Notes under the pieces: model-generated
Database searches by the model: none
Seen by the model: the letters and a program-made list of their open reading frames with translations, nothing else
Told to the model about the DNA's origin: nothing
Shown: piece after piece, positions 25,925 to 34,654 of the stretch
Layout: each line of letters begins with the position of its first letter
Numbering within the stretch: position 1 is the stretch's first letter
DNA from: Celeribacter halophilus
GTDB lineage: Bacteria; Pseudomonadota; Alphaproteobacteria; Rhodobacterales; Rhodobacteraceae
Reading direction: 5' to 3'
Length of the DNA stretch: 64,000 bases
NCBI RefSeq assembly: GCF_900114135.1
Contig: NZ_FORY01000006.1
Coordinates: 124,001 to 188,000 of the forward strand
Program-made: the position numbers and the translations under genes

Positions 25925-28326
25925 TGTCAGTCGGCTCCCCCCTTCCCCATGACGCGGCCAAGCTCCATGTCACCGGACAGGCGCGTTACATTGACGATAT
26001 TCCGCTGCCTGCGGGCACGTTGCATCTGGCCTTTGGCCTGTCCACCATCGCCCATGGCGAGATCACCGCAATGGACCTTTCCGCCGTGCGTGCCGCGCCC
26101 GGTGTGGTGCGGGTCTATACGGCAGAGGATTTCGGAGATCATGTGCCGGACTGTTCGCCCTCTCTGGGCGACGAGCCGCTTCTGACGTCTTCCGAGGTGC
26201 AGTTCATCGGTCAGCCGGTGTTCCTCGTCGTCGCCACCTCGCATCTGGCCGCGCGCAAGGCCGCCAAGCTCGGCAAGATCGATTACAAGGAACGCCCCGC
26301 GATCCTCGACTATGACACCGCGATGGAGGCCGGAAGCCGTTTCGAAGAAGGCCCGCGCATCTATGGCTGTGGCGACGCGGCTGAGGCCATCGCCAAGGCC
26401 CCGCACAAGATCGAAGGCACCATCGAGATCGGCGGGCAGGAACATTTCTACCTCGAAGGTCAGGCCGCCGCCGCCACGCCGCAAGAAGGCGGCGATATGG
26501 TCGTCTATTCCTCCACCCAGCACCCTTCCGAAATCCAGCACAAGGTCGCCCACGCGCTCCATGTGCCGATGCATGCGGTGCGTGTGGAAACCCGTCGCAT
26601 GGGCGGCGGCTTTGGCGGCAAGGAATCCCAAGGCAACTGGCTCGCCATCGCCTGTGCCATCGCGGCACGGGACACCGGCAAGCCCTGCAAAATGCGCTAT
26701 GACCGCGACGATGACATGATCATCACCGGCAAGCGCCACGACTTCCGCATCTCCTACACCTGCGGCTTTGACGCGGACGGGCGTATTCTCGGCATCGACT
26801 TTTTGCAACTGACCCGCGCGGGCTGGTCGCTGGACCTGACCCTGCCCGTGGCTGACCGTGCCATGCTCCATGCGGACAACGCCTATTTCCTGCCGAACGC
26901 GCGGATCGAAAGCCACCGGCTCAAGATGAACACCCAGTCCAACACCGCCTATCGCGGCTTTGGCGGGCCGCAAGGCGTTCTGGGCATCGAACGTGTCGTC
27001 GACCATATCGCGCACACGCTGGGCAAAGACCCCGTCGAAGTGCGCAGGCTCAACTATTACGACGAGATGGTCACCCCCACCGCAGGCGACGGACAGCCCG
27101 AAGACCATGTGCTCTCGCTTGACGGAGAACCCACCTCCGAAGGCAGCGTCGAACATCTCGACCCGCACCCGCAACACGCGGGTGGCCAACTCACCCCGCG
27201 TGGCAAGCTCACCCCCTACGGGCAGGAGGTCGAGGACTTCATCCTGCACGGTATGACCGAAAAGCTCATGGAGACCGCCGACTATGCCGCGCGCAAAGAG
27301 GCCGTCGCACAATGGAACGCCGACAACCCGATCATCAAAAAGGGGCTCGGCGTCTCGCCCGTCAAATTCGGCATTTCCTTCACGCTGACCCACCTCAATC
27401 AGGCGGGGGCGCTGGTCCATATCTACAATGACGGCTCGATCCACCTGAACCACGGCGGCACGGAAATGGGCCAAGGCCTGTTCCAGAAGGTCGCCCAAGT
27501 CGCCGCCACGGAATTTGGTGTCTCTCTCGACAAGGTCAAGATCACCGCCACCGACACAGGCAAGGTGCCCAACACTTCGGCCACCGCCGCCTCTTCCGGC
27601 ACCGATCTCAATGGTATGGCGGTGAAAAACGCCTGTGACCGCATCCGTACGCGGCTTGAGGTCTTTATCCTCGAACGCTTTGGCGAAAGCGATGTGACAT
27701 GGTCCGGCGGCAAGGTCCGCTTCGGCACACAGGAAATGAGCTTCGAGGAGCTGGTGAGCCTTGCCTATATGAACCGCGTCTCGCTCTCCGCGACGGGGTT
27801 CTACAAGACGCCAAAGATCGAGTGGGACCGGATCAAGGGCAAAGGCCGCCCGTTTTTCTACTTCGCCCACGGCATCGCCATTACCGAAGTGGCGCTCGAC
27901 ACGCTCACCGGCGAAAACCGCATCCTGCGCGCCGACATCCTGCATGACGCAGGCGCCTCGCTCAATCCGGCCATCGACAAAGGCCAGATCGAAGGCGGCT
28001 ATGTGCAGGGCGCGGGCTGGCTCACCACCGAGGAACTGGTCTGGGACGACAAGGGGATGCTCAGAACCCACGCCCCCTCGACCTATAAAATCCCCGCCTG
28101 TTCCGACGCGCCCGAAGTGTTCAACGTCGATCTATGGGACGGGCGCAACCGCGAAGAAACGATCTATCGTTCCAAAGCTGTGGGCGAGCCGCCCTTCATG
28201 CTGGGCATCTCCGCCTTCCTCGCGCTCTCGGATGCCTGCGCCGCCTGTGGCCCGCATTATCCCGCGCTCAACGCCCCCGCCACGCCAGAGGAATGTCTCA
28301 ACGCCATTGCGAGGGCACGCGGATGA
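25924..28326 (+). CDS. xdhB: Xanthine dehydrogenase large subunit (molybdenum cofactor)
   Basis: XdhB hydroxylates hypoxanthine to xanthine to urate at a molybdenum cofactor. The 800 residues open with K-L-H-V-T-G-Q-A-R-Y-I-D-D-I-P, carry the Moco loops G-G-G-F-G-G-K-E and A-Y-R-G-F-G-G-P-Q-G, and near the end K-A-V-G-E-P-P, whose Glu corresponds to the catalytic base of the family. The frame is open for 64 codons upstream, but the ATG at 25924 overlapping the xdhA stop is the natural start. It overlaps xdhC by ATGA. Confidence 0.96.
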   Translation: MSVGSPLPHDAAKLHVTGQARYIDDIPLPAGTLHLAFGLSTIAHGEITAMDLSAVRAAPGVVRVYTAEDFGDHVPDCSPSLGDEPLLTSSEVQFIGQPVFLVVATSHLAARKAAKLGKIDYKERPAILDYDTAMEAGSRFEEGPRIYGCGDAAEAIAKAPHKIEGTIEIGGQEHFYLEGQAAAATPQEGGDMVVYSSTQHPSEIQHKVAHALHVPMHAVRVETRRMGGGFGGKESQGNWLAIACAIAARDTGKPCKMRYDRDDDMIITGKRHDFRISYTCGFDADGRILGIDFLQLTRAGWSLDLTLPVADRAMLHADNAYFLPNARIESHRLKMNTQSNTAYRGFGGPQGVLGIERVVDHIAHTLGKDPVEVRRLNYYDEMVTPTAGDGQPEDHVLSLDGEPTSEGSVEHLDPHPQHAGGQLTPRGKLTPYGQEVEDFILHGMTEKLMETADYAARKEAVAQWNADNPIIKKGLGVSPVKFGISFTLTHLNQAGALVHIYNDGSIHLNHGGTEMGQGLFQKVAQVAATEFGVSLDKVKITATDTGKVPNTSATAASSGTDLNGMAVKNACDRIRTRLEVFILERFGESDVTWSGGKVRFGTQEMSFEELVSLAYMNRVSLSATGFYKTPKIEWDRIKGKGRPFFYFAHGIAITEVALDTLTGENRILRADILHDAGASLNPAIDKGQIEGGYVQGAGWLTTEELVWDDKGMLRTHAPSTYKIPACSDAPEVFNVDLWDGRNREETIYRSKAVGEPPFMLGISAFLALSDACAACGPHYPALNAPATPEECLNAIARARG

Positions 28327-29246
28327 GCTTTGACCGCGAAGCATTGCGCGCGGCCATTGCAACACATGGCCGCGTCGCGCGTGTTGTTGTGGCAGAGGTC
28401 CAAGGCTCCGCCCCGCGCGAAGTCGGTGCCGCCATGCTGGTCTGGCAGACTGACAACGGACCGGCGCAATCCGGCACAATAGGCGGCGGCACTTTGGAAT
28501 ATGAGGCGGCCAGACACGCCTTCACCGCACCGCGCCTGCAACGCCTGCCGCTTGGTCCCGCGATGGGCCAGTGCTGCGGCGGGGCGGTGACGCTTCTGAC
28601 CGAAGTGTTCGAAGATGCCGACGCCATTCCGGAGGACATTTTCGCCCGCGGCCCCGGCCCCATGCCTTTTGCTGTGAAAAAAGCTCTCACCGAAGCGCGG
28701 GCGCAGGGTGTGGTCACACCGAAACTCTATGGCGCGTGGATGGTCGAACCTGTCACCCGCGCCACGCGGCCGATCTGGGTCTGGGGCGCAGGCCATGTGG
28801 GGCGTGCCATCGTGACCACGCTTGCGCCGCTGCCCGAGCTTGCCATCACATGGGTGGACACCGCCGCCGCACGGTTTCCCGATCACATCCCCGATGGCGT
28901 CACCCGACTCGTGGCCGCCAGACCGGACACGCTCGTGCCCTACGCGCCACCAGAGGCCGAACACCTGATTCTCACCTATTCCCATGCGCTTGATCTGGAG
29001 CTGTGCCACCGCGTTCTGTCGCACGGATTCGCCTTTGCCGGCCTGATCGGGTCGCGCACGAAATGGGCGCGGTTCCGCAACAGGCTGCGCGATCTTGGTC
29101 ACACAAATGCCCAAATCGACCGCATTTGCTGTCCAATTGGGCAACCTGACCTTGGGAAACACCCTCAGGCCATTGCGGTCGGGGTCGCTGCGCAAGTAAT
29201 CTCGCAAAGAGAGATCACAGAATCCTACGGGGAACGGACAGGGTGA
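28323..29246 (+). CDS. xdhC: Xanthine dehydrogenase accessory protein
   Basis: XdhC binds the molybdenum cofactor, promotes its sulfuration and loads it into XdhB. The 307 residues have the XdhC/CoxI N-terminal domain with G-S-A-P-R-E-V-G-A-A-M, G-T-I-G-G-G-T-L-E and G-Q-C-C-G-G, and a Rossmann C-terminal domain with W-G-A-G-H-V-G-R-A. Coupled on both sides: ATGA with xdhB and GTGA with the transporter ATPase. The overlaps suggest the enzyme and the transporter are expressed together. Confidence 0.95.
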   Translation: MSFDREALRAAIATHGRVARVVVAEVQGSAPREVGAAMLVWQTDNGPAQSGTIGGGTLEYEAARHAFTAPRLQRLPLGPAMGQCCGGAVTLLTEVFEDADAIPEDIFARGPGPMPFAVKKALTEARAQGVVTPKLYGAWMVEPVTRATRPIWVWGAGHVGRAIVTTLAPLPELAITWVDTAAARFPDHIPDGVTRLVAARPDTLVPYAPPEAEHLILTYSHALDLELCHRVLSHGFAFAGLIGSRTKWARFRNRLRDLGHTNAQIDRICCPIGQPDLGKHPQAIAVGVAAQVISQREITESYGERTG

Positions 29247-30754
29247 CAGAACTTTTAAAAGTCGTGGGACTGACCCGCGAATATCCCGGCGTGCGCGCCA
29301 ATGACGATGTCAGTTTTTCCATCGGCACAGGCGAGGTTCACGCGCTTCTGGGCGAAAACGGCGCCGGAAAATCCACCCTCGTCAAGATGATCTACGGGCT
29401 GGAAAAACCGGATGCGGGATTCATGAAACTGCGCGGCGGCTCCTACACGCCCGCCAATCCGCAGGCCGCCCGCGCCGCCGGTGTCGCCATGGTGTTCCAG
29501 CATTTTTCCCTGTTCGAGGCGCTGAACGTGGCCGAGAATGTCGCGCTCGGCATGGAGAACCCGCCGAAGATGCGCGAACTGGCGGCCTCTATCCGTCAGG
29601 TCTCCGAGAATTACGGCCTGCCCTTGGACCCCGACCGCATTGTGGGCGATCTTTCGGCGGGGGAGCGGCAACGGGTGGAGATCATCCGCTGTCTTTTGCA
29701 AGACCCGAAGCTTCTCATCATGGACGAACCGACCTCGGTTCTGACACCGCAAGAGGTCGAGATCCTGTTCAAGACCCTGCGCAAGCTGCAATCAGAGGGC
29801 ACGTCGATCCTCTACATCTCCCACAAGCTCGAAGAAATCCGTGCGCTGTGTGACGAGGCGACGATCCTGCGACTGGGCAAGGTCGTGGGCGAATGTGATC
29901 CGAAAACGACCACCGCACGCGATATGGCGGAGATGATGGTGGGCCAGACGCTTCATGTCCCCTCCCGCGAAAGCAGTGAGGCGGGGGAGATGTTGCTGGA
30001 GGTCAAAGACCTTGATTTCGCACCGGCCAACCCTTTTGGCACGCGGCTCAAGAATGTCTCGCTCAAACTCCGCGCGGGCGAGATTCTGGGCATCGGCGGC
30101 GTTGCGGGCAACGGGCAGGACGAATTGCTTTCCGTGCTGTCCGGCGAGGCCCGCACCGACAAGGGCGCGATTACTTTTGACGGGCAGGATGTCAGCGCCT
30201 TGGGGCCGAATGCACGGCGCAGGATCGGGCTTCTGACCGCCCCAGAAGAACGTCTCGGCCATGCCGCAGCCCCCAACATGAGCCTGACGGAGAACGCCGC
30301 GCTGACCGCGACGATCCGCAAGAAACTCAGCAAGAACAACTTTCTGAACTGGAAAAAGACCGAGAGCTTCGCCCGCGAGGTCATCAAGGCCTTTGACGTG
30401 CGCACCCCCGGCCCCGCCTCTGCGGCGCGCTCGCTGTCGGGCGGCAATTTGCAGAAATTCGTGATTGGCCGCGAGGTGTTGCAAGACCCGAAGGTCTTTG
30501 TGGTCAACCAGCCGACATGGGGCGTCGATGCCTCCGCCGCCGCCGACATCCGGCAGGCCCTGCTCGATCTGGCCGCAGGCGGTGCGGGCGTTATCGTGAT
30601 CTCGCAAGACCTCGATGAATTGATGGAAATTTCCGACCATTTCGCCGCCTTGAACGAAGGCACCCTGACCGCGCCGCGCAAGGCCAAGGGGCTGACCGTT
30701 GACGAGATCGGCCTGATGATGGGCGGCGCACACGATCTGGAGGCCGCACAATGA
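29243..30754 (+). CDS. BMP-type ABC transporter ATP-binding protein (purine/nucleoside uptake)
   Basis: 503 residues with two fused ABC domains. The first has Walker A G-E-N-G-A-G-K-S-T, signature L-S-A-G-E-R-Q-R-V and Walker B L-L-I-M-D-E-P-T; the second has a degenerate Walker A (G-V-A-G-N-G-Q-D-E) and signature L-S-G-G-N-L-Q. This tandem form powers sugar and nucleoside importers of the RbsA/NupA (YufO) type. The start is a GTG overlapping the xdhC stop. The pairing with xdh genes points to a purine base or nucleoside substrate (inference). Confidence 0.94.
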   Translation: MTELLKVVGLTREYPGVRANDDVSFSIGTGEVHALLGENGAGKSTLVKMIYGLEKPDAGFMKLRGGSYTPANPQAARAAGVAMVFQHFSLFEALNVAENVALGMENPPKMRELAASIRQVSENYGLPLDPDRIVGDLSAGERQRVEIIRCLLQDPKLLIMDEPTSVLTPQEVEILFKTLRKLQSEGTSILYISHKLEEIRALCDEATILRLGKVVGECDPKTTTARDMAEMMVGQTLHVPSRESSEAGEMLLEVKDLDFAPANPFGTRLKNVSLKLRAGEILGIGGVAGNGQDELLSVLSGEARTDKGAITFDGQDVSALGPNARRRIGLLTAPEERLGHAAAPNMSLTENAALTATIRKKLSKNNFLNWKKTESFAREVIKAFDVRTPGPASAARSLSGGNLQKFVIGREVLQDPKVFVVNQPTWGVDASAAADIRQALLDLAAGGAGVIVISQDLDELMEISDHFAALNEGTLTAPRKAKGLTVDEIGLMMGGAHDLEAAQ

Positions 30755-31836
30755 TCACCTTTGTCAAACGACCGCAGCCTTCGAAATTCTGGACCATCGC
30801 CACGCCGGTTCTGGCGGTGATCCTGACCATGATCCTCGGCGGGCTGCTGTTTGCCGCGATGGGCAAGGATCCGGTCGTCGCTATTCGCACGATCTTTTGG
30901 GATCCGCTGTTCAACGACCAGTTCGCCGCCTACTCGCGGCCCCAGTTGCTTGTGAAAGCCGCGCCTCTGATCCTGATCGCCATCGGGCTGTCACTTGGCT
31001 TCAAGGCAGGCATCTGGAACATCGGCGCCGAAGGGCAATATATCATCGGCGCACTCACAGGGGCCTCTGTCGGGCTGGCGCTCTACCCGCTTGATGCGTG
31101 GTGGATTTTCCCGCTGATGGTGATTGCAGGGGCGTTGGGCGGCTTTCTCTGGGCGATGATACCGGCCATCCTCAAGACGCGGTTCAACACCAATGAAATC
31201 CTCGTCTCGCTCATGCTGGTTTATGTGGCCGAACAGATCCTCGCCTCCGCCGCCCTCGGCTTCCTGCGCAACCCCGAAGGCAACGGCTTTCCCGGATCGC
31301 GCAACCTGAGCCAGATCCCCGCCATGTCGAACCCCGAGCTGATCTCCGGCACTGGCGCGCATTGGGGCGTGGTTGCCGCCTTCGCCGCCGTGGTCGCTGC
31401 CTATGTGCTGATCAACAAACACATGCTCGGCTTTCAAATCCGGCTGACGGGCGAAAGCCCCCGCGCCGCGCGGTTTGCAGGCGTCAAGGACAGGCTGCTC
31501 GTCGTCTTCTGCCTCGGCACCGCCGGCGCGCTGGCAGGGCTGGCCGGTCTGTTCGAGGTCACAGGTCCCGCAGGCCAGATCTCCATCGACTTCGGCGCGG
31601 GCTACGGCTTCACCGCCATCATCGTCGCCTTTCTCGGTCGCCTGCATCCCGTGGGCATCCTGCTCGCGGGCCTTCTGCTGGCGCTCACCTTCATCGGCGG
31701 GGAACTTGCACAATTCATGCTCGGCCTGCCCTCTGCGGCCATTCAGGTCTTTCAGGGGATGCTGCTGATGATCCTTCTGGCGATGGATATTCTCGTCAAC
31801 TACCGCGTGATGATCGTCAACAAGGAGGCCGCGTGA
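30751..31836 (+). CDS. ABC transporter permease, first (BMP-type purine/nucleoside system)
   Basis: 361 residues with about nine or ten membrane helices and the branched-chain-type permease signature around I-W-N-I-G-A-E-G-Q-Y-I-I-G and N-T-N-E-I-L-V-S-L-M-L. This is the YufP/NupB-type permease of BMP-linked importers. ATGA overlap with the ATPase gene upstream and TGATG overlap with the second permease downstream, so the subunits should be made in balanced amounts. Confidence 0.94.
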   Translation: MITFVKRPQPSKFWTIATPVLAVILTMILGGLLFAAMGKDPVVAIRTIFWDPLFNDQFAAYSRPQLLVKAAPLILIAIGLSLGFKAGIWNIGAEGQYIIGALTGASVGLALYPLDAWWIFPLMVIAGALGGFLWAMIPAILKTRFNTNEILVSLMLVYVAEQILASAALGFLRNPEGNGFPGSRNLSQIPAMSNPELISGTGAHWGVVAAFAAVVAAYVLINKHMLGFQIRLTGESPRAARFAGVKDRLLVVFCLGTAGALAGLAGLFEVTGPAGQISIDFGAGYGFTAIIVAFLGRLHPVGILLAGLLLALTFIGGELAQFMLGLPSAAIQVFQGMLLMILLAMDILVNYRVMIVNKEAA

Positions 31837-32762
31837 TGGATTTCGGAGGCATCAACCCAGTCATTCTTCTGGCCTCGCTCATGGTCGCCTCGACACCGAT
31901 CCTTCTGGCCGCTCTGGGCGAGATGGTGACGGAGAAATCCGGCGTGTTGAACCTCGGCGTCGAAGGCATGATGATCACCGGCGCGGTCTGCGGCTTTATC
32001 GCAGCGGTCGAAACCGGCTCCCCCACACTGGGCTTTGTCGCCGCCGCCATCGGCGGCATGGCGCTCTCCATGCTCTTTGGCCTGCTGACACAGGTTTTCC
32101 TCACCACACAAGTGCCCGCAGGGCTGGCGCTTACGCTGATGGGAACCGGTCTGGCCTCCCTGCTCGGGCAGAACTACGTCGGGATCAAACCGCCCTCGCT
32201 GCCCGATCTGCATGTGCCGCTCTTGCAGGACATCCCCTTCATCGGCCCCGTTGTGTTCCAGCATGACGCCGTGGTCTATCTCAGCCTCTTTGCCGTGGTC
32301 GCCGTCTGGGCCTTTCTCAAATACACCCGCGCCGGTCTGGTCCTGCGTGCGGTCGGAGAAAACCACGCCGCCGCCCATGCGCTTGGCTACAAGGTCAAGC
32401 TGGTGCGCTTTGCCGCCATCGGCTTTGGCGGCGCGATGGCCGGACTGGGCGGGGCCTACATCAGCCTCGTGCGCGTGCCGCAATGGACCGACGGGATCAC
32501 TGCAGGCATCGGCTGGATCGCTCTGGCGATTGTCGTCTTTGCCTCATGGCGCGCAGGCCGCGTGTTGATCGGGGCCTATCTCTTTGGCGGCATCACCGTA
32601 CTGCAACTCAACCTTCAGGCGGCAGGCGCGAAAGTGCCGGTGGAGCTTCTCTCCATGTCGCCGTTCCTTGCGACCATTGTGGTCCTTGTCGTCATTTCCG
32701 CCCGCCGTCATGGTGGCACCAACGCCCCCGCGATGCTCGGGCGGATTTTTCACACCTCGTGA
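31836..32762 (+). CDS. ABC transporter permease, second (BMP-type purine/nucleoside system)
   Basis: 308 residues, mostly membrane helices, with E-K-S-G-V-L-N-L-G-V-E-G-M-M near the N-terminus, the signature of the second permease (YufQ/NupC type). The frame is open far upstream inside the first permease gene, but the ATG at 31836 overlapping its stop gives the normal start. The binding-protein gene follows 38 bp later with its own ribosome site. Confidence 0.94.
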   Translation: MDFGGINPVILLASLMVASTPILLAALGEMVTEKSGVLNLGVEGMMITGAVCGFIAAVETGSPTLGFVAAAIGGMALSMLFGLLTQVFLTTQVPAGLALTLMGTGLASLLGQNYVGIKPPSLPDLHVPLLQDIPFIGPVVFQHDAVVYLSLFAVVAVWAFLKYTRAGLVLRAVGENHAAAHALGYKVKLVRFAAIGFGGAMAGLGGAYISLVRVPQWTDGITAGIGWIALAIVVFASWRAGRVLIGAYLFGGITVLQLNLQAAGAKVPVELLSMSPFLATIVVLVVISARRHGGTNAPAMLGRIFHTS

Positions 32763-32800
32763 GGCTCACGAGGAATTTGTTTCAAAAGGGGAGACTATCC

Positions 32801-33886
32801 ATGAAACGTAGAACTCTGCTGACTGCTGCTGCGGCAGCCTCTGCACTGACCCTCGGCCTTGGCGCGCCCGCCTTTGCCGAAGACCCAACCAAAGTCGGCT
32901 TTATCTATGTCGGTCCTGTCGGTGACGGTGGCTGGACCTATGAGCATGACCAAGCCCGCCTCAAAGTCGAAGCACATTTCGGTGACAAGGTCGAAACCAT
33001 GTTCCAGGAAAGTGTGCCAGAAGGCGCAGACGCCGAACGTGCGATCACGCAAATGGCGCTCTCCGGTGCCGACATCATTTTCACCACCTCTTTCGGCTAC
33101 ATGGACCCGACCATCAATGTCGCGGCCAAATTCCCGAATGTGAAATTCGAACATGCCACCGGCTATAAAACCGCCGACAACGTGGGCGTCTATTCCGCAC
33201 GGTTCTACGAAGGTCGCGCCGTTCAGGGCACCATCGCAGGCATGATGACCAAGACCAACAAGGTCGGCTACATCGGCTCCTTCCCGATCCCCGAAGTGAT
33301 CCGCGGAATCAACGCCGCCTATCTCCACGCCAAGAAGGTGAACCCTGACGTCGAATTCTCCGTGGTCTGGGCCTACACATGGTTCGATCCGGCGAAAGAG
33401 GCCGATGCCGCTCAGGCGCTCATCGACCAAGGTGCCGATGTGATCCTGCAACACACCGACTCCACCGCGCCGCATGCCGCCGCACAGAAGGCGGGCAATG
33501 TCATCACCTTCGGTCAGGCTTCCGACATGTCGGAATATGCACCGATGCCGCGCGTGTCGTCGATCATCGACAACTGGGCGCCCTACTACATCGAGCGCAT
33601 TCAGGCGGTCATGGACGGCACTTGGGAAAGTGACAACACATGGGACGGCATCGGGCCGGGCATGGTTGGCATCGGCGAGATTTCCGATGCGGTTCCCGAA
33701 GACGTGAAAGCCGCCGCTCTGGAGATCAAGGACAAGATTGCCTCCGGCGAGTATCACCCGTTCACAGGCCCGATCAACAAGCAGGACGGCACGCCTTGGC
33801 TGGCCGAAGGCGAAGTGGCCGACGATGGCACGCTTGCGGGCATGAACTTCTATGTCGAAGGTTTGACCGGCGAGATTCCGCAATAA
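32801..33886 (+). CDS. BMP-family periplasmic substrate-binding protein
   Basis: 361 residues. The signal peptide (about 1-26, K-R-R-T-L-L then a hydrophobic stretch, A-F-A cleavage) has no lipobox Cys, so a soluble periplasmic protein is expected rather than a lipoprotein. The mature part begins K-V-G-F-I-Y-V-G-P-V-G-D-G-G-W-T, the start of Bmp/PnrA-type nucleoside-binding proteins, with F-E-H-A-T-G-Y and G-A-D-V-I-L-Q-H-T-D-S. It is the last gene of the operon, whereas BMP genes often come first. Good GGGGAG site. A phased 11-nt repeat and a terminator follow. Confidence 0.94.
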   Translation: MKRRTLLTAAAAASALTLGLGAPAFAEDPTKVGFIYVGPVGDGGWTYEHDQARLKVEAHFGDKVETMFQESVPEGADAERAITQMALSGADIIFTTSFGYMDPTINVAAKFPNVKFEHATGYKTADNVGVYSARFYEGRAVQGTIAGMMTKTNKVGYIGSFPIPEVIRGINAAYLHAKKVNPDVEFSVVWAYTWFDPAKEADAAQALIDQGADVILQHTDSTAPHAAAQKAGNVITFGQASDMSEYAPMPRVSSIIDNWAPYYIERIQAVMDGTWESDNTWDGIGPGMVGIGEISDAVPEDVKAAALEIKDKIASGEYHPFTGPINKQDGTPWLAEGEVADDGTLAGMNFYVEGLTGEIPQ

Positions 33887-33904
33887 GCGGCACATCTGTC
33901 GCGG

Positions 33905-33948
33905 CCCGACAAAGGTCCGACACGTATCCGACGCAAGTCCGACACCCG
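33905..33948 (+). repeat. Four tandem 11-nt units (YCCGAC + 5 nt)
   Basis: CCCGAC, then TCCGAC three times, each followed by five different bases, gives an exact 11-nt period over 44 bp. It sits between the BMP gene stop and its terminator. Only the hexamer is conserved, so it is not a simple slippage repeat. Confidence 0.7.
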
Positions 33949-33952
33949 ATTG

Positions 33953-33980
33953 GGGCCCGTTTTCACGACGGGCCCTTTTT
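33953..33980 (+). terminator. Rho-independent terminator of the xdh-BMP operon
   Basis: GGGCCCG (33953-33959) pairs with CGGGCCC (33969-33975) across a 9-nt loop, followed by TTTTT. Confidence 0.88.
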
Positions 33981-34023
33981 CTTTTGGTCTTCGTTTTTCT
34001 AAATATTTTCAAAATCGAATATG

Positions 34024-34039
34024 TTTGATGCCGATCAAA
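34024..34039. promoter_or_regulatory. FNR-type binding site
   Basis: TTTGATGCCGATCAAA is a perfect dyad matching the FNR/FnrL consensus TTGAT-N4-ATCAA, 63 bp before the AhpD-like gene. No good -10 sits at the class II distance, so activation or repression cannot be decided from sequence. Confidence 0.75.
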
Positions 34040-34101
34040 GTCCGGTCTTTCTGCATATGCGAAAAGCGCCCCATGTAAGACACGCGAACAAGGAGTTTCT
34101 C

Positions 34102-34452
34102 ATGTCCTGGGTTGAAAAAAACGAAGACATGCGCAATGCGCTGCGCGCCCTGAATAAAGCCAATAAGAACATTCCAGCGGGCTTCGGAGCCATGTCGAAA
34201 GCCGCGCTGGAAGGCGATGCGCTGGACCATAAAACCAAGGAATTGCTGGCGCTTGCAATGGCCGTTTCGGTGCGCTGCGAACCCTGTGTCGGCTTTCACG
34301 TCGAAGCCCTGATGAAACACGGTGGCACCCGCGAAGAACTCGCCGAAATGCTGGCCATGAATGTGCAGATGGGCGGCGGCCCCGTGCTGATGTATGCGGC
34401 AAAAGCGCTGGAATGTTGGGACGAACTGGCCGCTCTTAAAGACAAGAGCTAA
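34102..34452 (+). CDS. Carboxymuconolactone decarboxylase-family (AhpD-like) protein
   Basis: 116 residues with the family's active-site pair in V-R-C-E-P-C-V-G-F-H: C-x-x-C followed by His three residues on, the AhpD-like thiol redox motif. Likely an alkylhydroperoxidase-type or disulfide-reducing protein rather than a true decarboxylase (inference from the C-x-x-C). Cytosolic. The ATG at 34102 has AAGGAG 7 nt upstream; an in-frame ATG at 34021 lies inside the promoter region. Single gene between an FNR box and a terminator. Confidence 0.9.
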   Translation: MSWVEKNEDMRNALRALNKANKNIPAGFGAMSKAALEGDALDHKTKELLALAMAVSVRCEPCVGFHVEALMKHGGTREELAEMLAMNVQMGGGPVLMYAAKALECWDELAALKDKS

Positions 34453-34470
34453 GGCTGGAGACTTGTTTGA

Positions 34471-34500
34471 AAAGGCGACCCTGTGTAGGCCGCCTTTTTA
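34471..34500 (+). terminator. Rho-independent terminator after the AhpD-like gene
   Basis: AAGGCG (34472-34477) pairs with CGCCTT (34491-34496), extended by inner GACC/GGCC, with a T-run running through the end of the stem. Confidence 0.75.
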
Positions 34501-34654
34501 TTTTACCCAATTATTTCTGTTATTTGCGGTAGCATCGCGGCGCGACCTCTGCGCGATTCATAAGCCGTTTCCCTGACATCCTTGTCGCTCTGCCCCACAG
34601 TTTGTATTCTGCGCGCAATCAGAGGCTCACGAGAGCCGGAACGGAGAAGCAAAG

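Noticed and set aside
29243-33886. ABC system as a sugar (ribose-type) importer
   Set aside because: The tandem ATPase is ribose-like, but the Bmp/PnrA-type binding protein and the fusion to xdh genes favour a purine or nucleoside substrate.
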